From an uncultured Bacilli bacterium (lineage in GTDB: Bacteria; Bacillota_I; Bacilli_A; RF39; UBA660), in contig CALVWH010000041.1 in NCBI GenBank assembly GCA_944364705.1, positions 1 through 9,334 on the forward strand: a stretch of DNA of 9,334 bases, in the 5' to 3' direction. A program made the position numbers and the translations under genes. Positions 6,179-9,334 of this stretch are shown here, one piece after another. Position 1 is the first letter of the stretch. Each line of letters opens with the position of its first letter. The notes beneath the pieces were generated by a model. It was not told the origin of the DNA. It was given only the letters and a program-made list of their open reading frames with translations, and did not search any database.

Positions 6179-6634
6179 TCATAAATTTAAATAAAAGACA
6201 GAAAAATTTAAAAGAGCAGCAAAAATTAACCATAACAAATAAGGAATTTGTAAATAAGCACTGCAGGAATCTTTTTGATAAAATAAAAAGATCATTTTTA
6301 AAACAAGAAAAATGAGAAGAAGTAACCAAAAGAAAGAAAAAAGTCGAAATTGAAAAACAAAAAAGAAAATCGGCCAAAGTAAATTTACGGATAATTGCAA
6401 AAAATAATATTTTTTAGCTCTTTCATTTCCTTTTTTATCTAAGATTCGATAAAAAGACACTCCCATCAAAAAATAAAGTATTGTCCAAGCAATAGGAAAT
6501 ACTATTTTCGGAGGCGCAAAAAAAGGTTTTTCTAACATACGATAAGTTTCTATACCATTTTGAATGAAAAGACCAATTACACTACCCAAAAGAATAGGAA
6601 ATAAAATCGATACAATAAATCTTTTAATTTTCAC
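6179..6634 (-). CDS. tspO: TspO/MBR family membrane protein
   Basis: A 151-aa protein with five hydrophobic segments, the usual length and shape of bacterial TspO (tryptophan-rich sensory protein / translocator protein), which binds porphyrins and related ligands in the membrane. Key motifs: EKPFFAPPKIVFPIAWTILY (35-54) including the KP..APP element and Trp50, LMGVSFY, NLLWPIFFF (84-92), and PYLLWLIFAALLN (131-143). The start is a GTG: no in-frame ATG exists, and of three GTG codons (6643, 6640, 6634) the last is five bases from the AGGTGG site at 6640-6645 and gives the normal MKIKRF N-terminus. The first two lie within that site. The stop is TGA. A promoter with TTGACA lies upstream, divergent from the plus-strand gene at 6733. 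Its ligand and role here are unknown. Confidence 0.9.
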   Translation of the reverse strand: MKIKRFIVSILFPILLGSVIGLFIQNGIETYRMLEKPFFAPPKIVFPIAWTILYFLMGVSFYRILDKKGNERAKKYYFLQLSVNLLWPIFFFVFQFRLFSFFWLLLLIFLVLKMIFLFYQKDSCSAYLQIPYLLWLIFAALLNFSVFYLNL

Positions 6635-6639
6635 ATCCA

Positions 6640-6645
6640 CCACCT
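6640..6645 (-). promoter_or_regulatory. Ribosome binding site that fixes the tspO GTG start
   Basis: AGGTGG on the minus strand, five bases from the GTG at 6634. The two GTG codons further upstream overlap or touch this site and so are poor starts. Confidence 0.65.
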
Positions 6646-6672
6646 ATTATCAGTGTATACAATTTTTGTCAA
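6646..6672 (-). promoter_or_regulatory. Putative tspO promoter
   Basis: Perfect TTGACA (6672-6667) with GATAAT (6651-6646) at a short spacing of 15 bases; other -10 choices at normal spacing are poorer. The -35 box overlaps that of the divergent plus-strand promoter. Confidence 0.5.
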
Positions 6673-6693
6673 ACTATGAAAAATAGGTATAAA
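6666..6693 (+). promoter_or_regulatory. Putative promoter of the 145-aa helical protein gene
   Basis: TTGTCA (6666-6671), 16 bases, TATAAA (6688-6693), each 5 of 6. The -35 box shares five bases with the TTGACA of the opposite strand. Transcription would start downstream of the ATG at 6676, which supports the ATG at 6733 as the real start. Confidence 0.6.
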
Positions 6694-6732
6694 TTTGGAT
6701 TCTTTTTTCATTCTAAAAGTGGGAGGAAAAAT

Positions 6733-7170
6733 ATGAATGAAAATTTAGAATTAGTTCAAAAACTTTATAAAGATGCAGAAATGGGTGTTTATACTTGTGA
6801 GCGTTTGCTAGAAGATTTAAAAGAAAAAGATAATAAAATCAAACAAGCAATTGAAGATATTTTAAAACAATATCATGAGTTTAAACAACAATCGGAAAAG
6901 ATTTTAAATGAAAAACAAATCGAAATGCCAGAAAATGGAATGCTCTCCAAAATGGGAGCACGTATGGGAATAAAAAAAGAAGTAAAACAAGATAATAGCG
7001 ATTCTGCAATCGCCGCAATGTTAATTGAAGGCATTTCCATGGGGAGTCTCGATACGAAAAAAAATATTGATCAATATAAAGATCATATGACGAAAGAAGA
7101 AAAAAAATTATTAAATCATTTCTTAAAATTCCAAGAAGATTCTATCGAAAAATTAAAAAAATTCCTATAA
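6733..7170 (+). CDS. Conserved helical protein of unknown function (145 aa)
   Basis: A soluble, charged, almost wholly helical protein of 145 aa. I recall similar proteins in many Bacillota, annotated only as hypothetical. Visible blocks: NLELVQKLYKDAEMGVYTCERLLEDLKEKD (4-33), a middle segment GMLSKMGARMGIKKEVKQDNSDSAIA (69-94), and MLIEGISMGSLD (96-107), ending in a helix EDSIEKLKKFL. The helix lengths and the spaced Glu/Asp/His residues suggest a four-helix bundle, possibly ferritin-like or like DUF2383, but no clear metal-binding pair is seen, so this stays a guess. An upstream ATG at 6676 is rejected: GGGAGG (6721-6726) sits six bases before 6733, and the 19 extra residues look unlike protein and lie at the promoter. 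It ends in a terminator shared with trpS. Confidence 0.8.
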   Translation: MNENLELVQKLYKDAEMGVYTCERLLEDLKEKDNKIKQAIEDILKQYHEFKQQSEKILNEKQIEMPENGMLSKMGARMGIKKEVKQDNSDSAIAAMLIEGISMGSLDTKKNIDQYKDHMTKEEKKLLNHFLKFQEDSIEKLKKFL

Positions 7171-7195
7171 AAAAAACAAGTCCCCTTGTTTTTTT
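7171..7195. terminator. Bidirectional terminator between the helical protein gene and trpS
   Basis: AAAAAACAAG (7171-7180) and CTTGTTTTTT (7185-7194) pair over a TCCC loop, with T runs after the stem on both strands. It overlaps the trpS TAA and directly follows the TAA of the plus-strand gene, so it can serve both convergent genes. Confidence 0.75.
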
Positions 7196-8177
7196 ATTTG
7201 CGAATCAATCCCATTTTGTCCTTCATAAGTTCATATTTTTCTTTCGCAAGTTCTCTTGCTTTTTGGATTCCTTTTTCACAAATTTCATCTAATTGATTAC
7301 TGTTTAATAATTGTTCATATTTCGTCTGAATTTCGGATAATTTTTCACATAAAACGTCTGCTACATAACGTTTAAATTCACCATAATTTTTTCCTTTAAA
7401 TTGATTTTCAAGATCTGAAATCGATTGATTACTAAAGACAGAACAAATCGTAAGTAAGTTTGATATTCCTGGTTTTTTTTCTGGATCATAATGAATCGAT
7501 GATTCACTATCTGTCGTTGCTGCCATAATTTTTTTTCGAATCTTTTCAGGAGGATCTAACAAACGAATACTACTATTCGGATTTTCACTCGATTTACTCA
7601 TTTTTTTTGTAGGATCTTTTAAATCTTTTATTTTTGCACCAGAATTTCGAATCAATGGTTGAGGCAAATGAAACGTCTCTCCATAAGTTTTATTGAAACG
7701 ATCGGCAATATCCCTAGCAATTTCAACATGTTGCTTTTGATCAATTCCAACTGGTACATAATCCGTATCTAAATATAAAATATCTGCCGCCATCAAAATT
7801 GGATAGGTTAAAAGTCCTACACTAAAGTTTGCATTTTTTTTGCTTTTTTCTTTAAATTGAATCATTCTAGATGCTTCTCCGTAATACGTATTACATTCTA
7901 AAAGCCAAGAAATGCAAGGAATATATTCATTTTCTGATTGAACATAAATCGTATTTTTTTCCGGATCAATTCCACAAGCAATATATAAGGCCAAAACTTC
8001 ACGAATTCGTTTTTTTAACACTTCTGGTTGTTGTGGAAGTGTTATCGCATGCAAATCTGCAATAAAAATATAAGAATCGTAATCGTTTTGTAATTCTATC
8101 ATTTGTTTAATCGATCCAATATAATTTCCAATGGTTAATTCTCCTGTTGGTTGTAAACCTGTCAAAACTTTTTGCAT
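7194..8177 (-). CDS. trpS: Tryptophan--tRNA ligase
   Basis: A 327-aa class I aminoacyl-tRNA synthetase that charges tRNA-Trp, acting in the cytoplasm as a homodimer. The start LTGLQPTGELTIGNYIGS (5-22) is the TrpRS signature, with TIGN in place of HIGH. ISWLLECNTYYGEASRM (89-105), MAADILYL (129-136) and VPVGIDQKQHVEIARD (141-156) form the Trp/ATP site, and KKMSKS (191-196) is the second class I motif. Length is typical (about 325-340). The AGGTGG site and a promoter at 8199-8227 set the start. The leader is short and holds no T-box, the usual control of trpS in many Bacillota, so tRNA-dependent antitermination is not seen here. Confidence 0.97.
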   Translation of the reverse strand: MQKVLTGLQPTGELTIGNYIGSIKQMIELQNDYDSYIFIADLHAITLPQQPEVLKKRIREVLALYIACGIDPEKNTIYVQSENEYIPCISWLLECNTYYGEASRMIQFKEKSKKNANFSVGLLTYPILMAADILYLDTDYVPVGIDQKQHVEIARDIADRFNKTYGETFHLPQPLIRNSGAKIKDLKDPTKKMSKSSENPNSSIRLLDPPEKIRKKIMAATTDSESSIHYDPEKKPGISNLLTICSVFSNQSISDLENQFKGKNYGEFKRYVADVLCEKLSEIQTKYEQLLNSNQLDEICEKGIQKARELAKEKYELMKDKMGLIRK

Positions 8178-8198
8178 ATTCTTCCACCTTTCTTTTTC

Positions 8199-8227
8199 AT
8201 CGTATCACATTCTCTGCAAAAACTCAA
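8199..8227 (-). promoter_or_regulatory. Putative trpS promoter
   Basis: On the minus strand TTGAGT (8227-8222), 17 bases, TACGAT (8204-8199), with a TGN extension before the -10. Both boxes are 4 of 6. It lies in the gap after the upstream gene's stop, 21 bases before the ATG. Confidence 0.5.
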
Positions 8228-8245
8228 CGTTATCTTTTTCATTTA

Positions 8246-8854
8246 TTAAAAAGTACTTAATTTTTTACTTTTTTCATTTATCCTTTCATCTACTCTTATC
8301 AAATTTTCTATTTGTGCTTCCTCTAATAGATATTTTTCTTGCTTTTCTTTCCGAAAAAGATCTATAATTTTTTGAATTTTTCTCATGACTATAGGATCTT
8401 CTTTCCATATGTCTAATTTCTGTATATGGATGGAAGAAAGTAATCTTTTTATCCATTCCTTTTGTTTGAAAGATGTTGTTTCCCAATTAAGTAAAATTTG
8501 TATCTCTTGGCTTAATTTATATTCATCTGTTTCTGTTAGAATTTTACTTGCCAATTCCGATAATGGATGTGGCACAAAAGAATAATACAAAATTTGATAT
8601 ATTTTCGTTTCTTTTGAATTTGAATCATGAGTATATCCTTTATACACTTGCCCAAGTTTTTTCATGGAAACGATTTCCACTTTCGAATTTTTTTGTGTTA
8701 AAAATTCTAAATTATGAGTTACTTGTTTTTGTAAATCCCCTTTCCCATAAAAAGTATCAATTTCATGAATAATTTGACGAAAAACCATTTCATCAATTTG
8801 AATTTTATATTTTGTAATTTCTTTTTTATTTCTTACATAGATGTTTGAATTCAT
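8246..8854 (-). CDS. Unrecognised 202-aa protein
   Basis: A soluble, charged protein of 202 aa that I do not recognise. It starts with a beta-like stretch (NIYVRNKKEITKYKIQIDE), followed by mixed helix and strand to about residue 95, and a largely helical C-terminal half (100-195), rich in Lys, Glu and Ile. It has no membrane segment, signal peptide or obvious catalytic motif. The longer reading from an ATG at 8917 is rejected: AAAGGA (8866-8861) is six bases before the ATG at 8854, and a good promoter lies at 8889-8917, so the 21 extra codons would be upstream of the transcript. Base composition is like the neighbours. It is the only gene of its unit, with trpS under its own promoter downstream. 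Confidence 0.72.
   Translation of the reverse strand: MNSNIYVRNKKEITKYKIQIDEMVFRQIIHEIDTFYGKGDLQKQVTHNLEFLTQKNSKVEIVSMKKLGQVYKGYTHDSNSKETKIYQILYYSFVPHPLSELASKILTETDEYKLSQEIQILLNWETTSFKQKEWIKRLLSSIHIQKLDIWKEDPIVMRKIQKIIDLFRKEKQEKYLLEEAQIENLIRVDERINEKSKKLSTF
8248..8273 (-). terminator. Possible weak terminator at the end of the 202-aa protein gene
   Basis: On the minus strand AAAAAGTA (8273-8266) can pair with TACTTTTT (8255-8248) over ten bases, inside the last codons. It is purely AT-rich except two G-C pairs and lacks a clean T tail beyond the stem, so some transcription may continue into trpS. Confidence 0.3.
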
Positions 8855-8860
8855 AAATTT

Positions 8861-8866
8861 TCCTTT
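8861..8866 (-). promoter_or_regulatory. Ribosome binding site that fixes the start at 8854
   Basis: AAAGGA on the minus strand with a six-base spacer to the ATG at 8854. The ATG 63 bases upstream has no comparable site and lies at the promoter. Confidence 0.65.
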
Positions 8867-8888
8867 CTTATTTTTTAGACTGCTTAAT

Positions 8889-8917
8889 ACTATATCATAA
8901 AAATATTCGTTTTTCAA
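8889..8917 (-). promoter_or_regulatory. Sigma-A promoter of the unrecognised 202-aa protein gene
   Basis: On the minus strand TTGAAA (8917-8912), 17 bases, TATAGT (8894-8889), each 5 of 6, with a TGN extension (TGATATAGT). Confidence 0.7.
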
Positions 8918-9001
8918 ACAAAATATTTTCTTTTTTTCTTTTTTATAAATAACATTTATTTTAATTTCTTATTTTTTCTAGTTAACTTCACAAGAAAACG
9001 G

Positions 9002-9038
9002 AATTTCAAATTAAATTTAACGAATTTAAAAAAAATTT
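9002..9038 (+). promoter_or_regulatory. Phased AATTT tracts upstream of the tRNA promoter (UP-element-like)
   Basis: AATTT occurs at 9002, 9014, 9023 and 9034, about one helical turn apart, ending 10 bases before the -35 box of the tRNA-Gly promoter. Such tracts can bend DNA or contact the RNA polymerase alpha subunit. The role is inferred from position. Confidence 0.45.
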
Positions 9039-9048
9039 AAAAAAGTTA

Positions 9049-9076
9049 TTGACAAATCTAAAAATTCTGGTAAAAT
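9049..9076 (+). promoter_or_regulatory. tRNA-Gly promoter
   Basis: Perfect TTGACA (9049-9054), 16 bases, TAAAAT (9071-9076). Transcription should start near 9083, about 20 bases before the tRNA. Confidence 0.8.
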
Positions 9077-9103
9077 TATAAGTGTCTTGAGGAAATAAAA
9101 GAT

Positions 9104-9177
9104 GCGGATGTAGTTTAATGGTAGAACCTCAGCCTTCCAAGCTGACTGCGTGAGTTCGATTCTCATCATCCGCTCCA
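9104..9177 (+). tRNA. tRNA-Gly (anticodon UCC)
   Basis: A complete 74-base cloverleaf. The acceptor stem GCGGATG (9104-9110) pairs with CATCCGC (9167-9173), followed by discriminator T and an encoded CCA (9175-9177). The anticodon stem TCAGC/GCTGA (9129-9133, 9141-9145) holds the loop CTTCCAA, anticodon TCC at 9136-9138, which reads GGA and GGG. The T loop is TTCGATT. The discriminator U agrees with bacterial tRNA-Gly. It is a single-gene unit with its own promoter and terminator. Confidence 0.96.
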
Positions 9178-9188
9178 GTGACGTTTCT

Positions 9189-9211
9189 GTTCGAACTTTT
9201 ATAGTTTGAAC
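9189..9211 (+). other. Hairpin in the tRNA-Gly 3' trailer
   Basis: GTTCGAAC (9189-9196) pairs with GTTTGAAC (9204-9211), with one G-U, over a TTTTATA loop. It has no T tail, so it is not a terminator; it may be a processing signal in the trailer, or chance. Confidence 0.4.
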
Positions 9212-9220
9212 TTAACATAT

Positions 9221-9247
9221 AATCAATCCGTTCGGATTGATTTTTTT
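9221..9247 (+). terminator. Rho-independent terminator of tRNA-Gly
   Basis: AATCAATCC (9221-9229) pairs with GGATTGATT (9234-9242) over GTTC, followed by T to 9247. It is one of the strongest terminators in the window, and it separates the tRNA from the next gene. Confidence 0.88.
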
Positions 9248-9317
9248 GTGTTCCGAACTTCCGTAGCGAGCTTGGAAGTACATAGAAATCATCCTAAAAG
9301 AAAGGATGGTGTTAATT

Positions 9318-9334
9318 ATGATAAAGTTTACTAC
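9318..9334 (+). CDS. Start of a gene cut by the window end
   Basis: ATG at 9318 opens a frame (MIKFT..) that runs off the window. AAAGGATGGTG upstream offers a ribosome binding site, with GGTG about seven bases from the ATG. An in-frame ATG at 9306 lies inside this site and is less likely. Too short to identify, and the call that it is a gene rests on the site and the position after a terminator. Confidence 0.4.

Noticed and set aside
6676..6732. Longer start (19 extra residues) for the 145-aa protein.
   Set aside because: GGGAGG six bases before 6733 and the promoter at 6666-6693 fit the downstream ATG.
8178..8245. A T-box riboswitch upstream of trpS.
   Set aside because: The gap is 68 bases, too short for a T-box, and has no T-box sequence or antiterminator.
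8855..8917. Longer start (21 extra residues) for the unrecognised 202-aa protein.
   Set aside because: It overlaps the -35 and -10 boxes and lacks a ribosome binding site.
9217..9222. Perfect TATAAT on the plus strand just before the tRNA terminator, as a promoter for the last gene.
   Set aside because: No -35 box is found at 16-18 bases spacing, and the word overlaps the terminator stem.
1..9334. CRISPR arrays, insertion sequences, phage attachment sites or toxin-antitoxin pairs.
   Set aside because: I saw no regularly spaced long repeats, transposase or integrase motifs, terminal inverted repeats with target duplications, or toxin-antitoxin gene pairs.

Overview
The window is strongly AT-rich and reads as a chromosomal segment of a low-GC Bacillota (Firmicutes) bacterium, possibly a gut-associated lineage of Bacilli or Erysipelotrichia. 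The signs are AGGAGG-type ribosome binding sites, sigma-A promoters (TTGACA-N17-TAAAAT type), U-tailed hairpin terminators and the protein families present. The genetic code is the standard bacterial one: TGA ends three genes (stops at 1662, 4188 and 6179) and Trp is TGG, so this is not a TGA=Trp mollicute. The assignment to a lineage is inference.

Layout. 14-1261 (minus): a flavin reductase-like protein followed by an HD-domain hydrolase. 1372-1623 (plus): a small zinc-ribbon (TFIIB-type) protein with its own promoter and terminator. 1656-4901 (minus): the most interesting block. A membrane-anchored XRE regulator with a Cys-rich external domain comes first, then an arylsulfotransferase (ASST) gene split by one in-frame TAA, then a membrane-anchored thioredoxin-like CPHC protein one base after the ASST stop. 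4962-5312 (minus): a DUF4186 protein. 5497-6114 (minus): a small alarmone synthetase. 6179-6634 (minus): a TspO/MBR membrane protein starting at GTG, divergent from 6733-7170 (plus), a conserved helical protein of unknown role. 7194-8177 (minus): trpS, convergent with it over a shared bidirectional terminator. 8246-8854 (minus): an unrecognised 202-aa protein. 9104-9177 (plus): tRNA-Gly(UCC) with promoter and terminator. 9318-end (plus): the first codons of another gene.

How the genes may work together. ASST enzymes move sulfate between phenolic compounds outside the cytoplasm. A thiol-redox partner beside ASST recalls the assT-dsbL-dsbI arrangement of uropathogenic E. coli. The XRE protein next door has a DNA-binding head, one membrane helix and six external cysteines, so it could sense envelope conditions and control the ASST promoter, which has a repeat cluster just upstream. 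The ASST is interrupted exactly before its catalytic histidine: that His codon lies between the stop and the next ATG, so neither half can be active alone. The other genes are ordinary housekeeping or accessory genes in short units, and no gap exceeds 300 bases.
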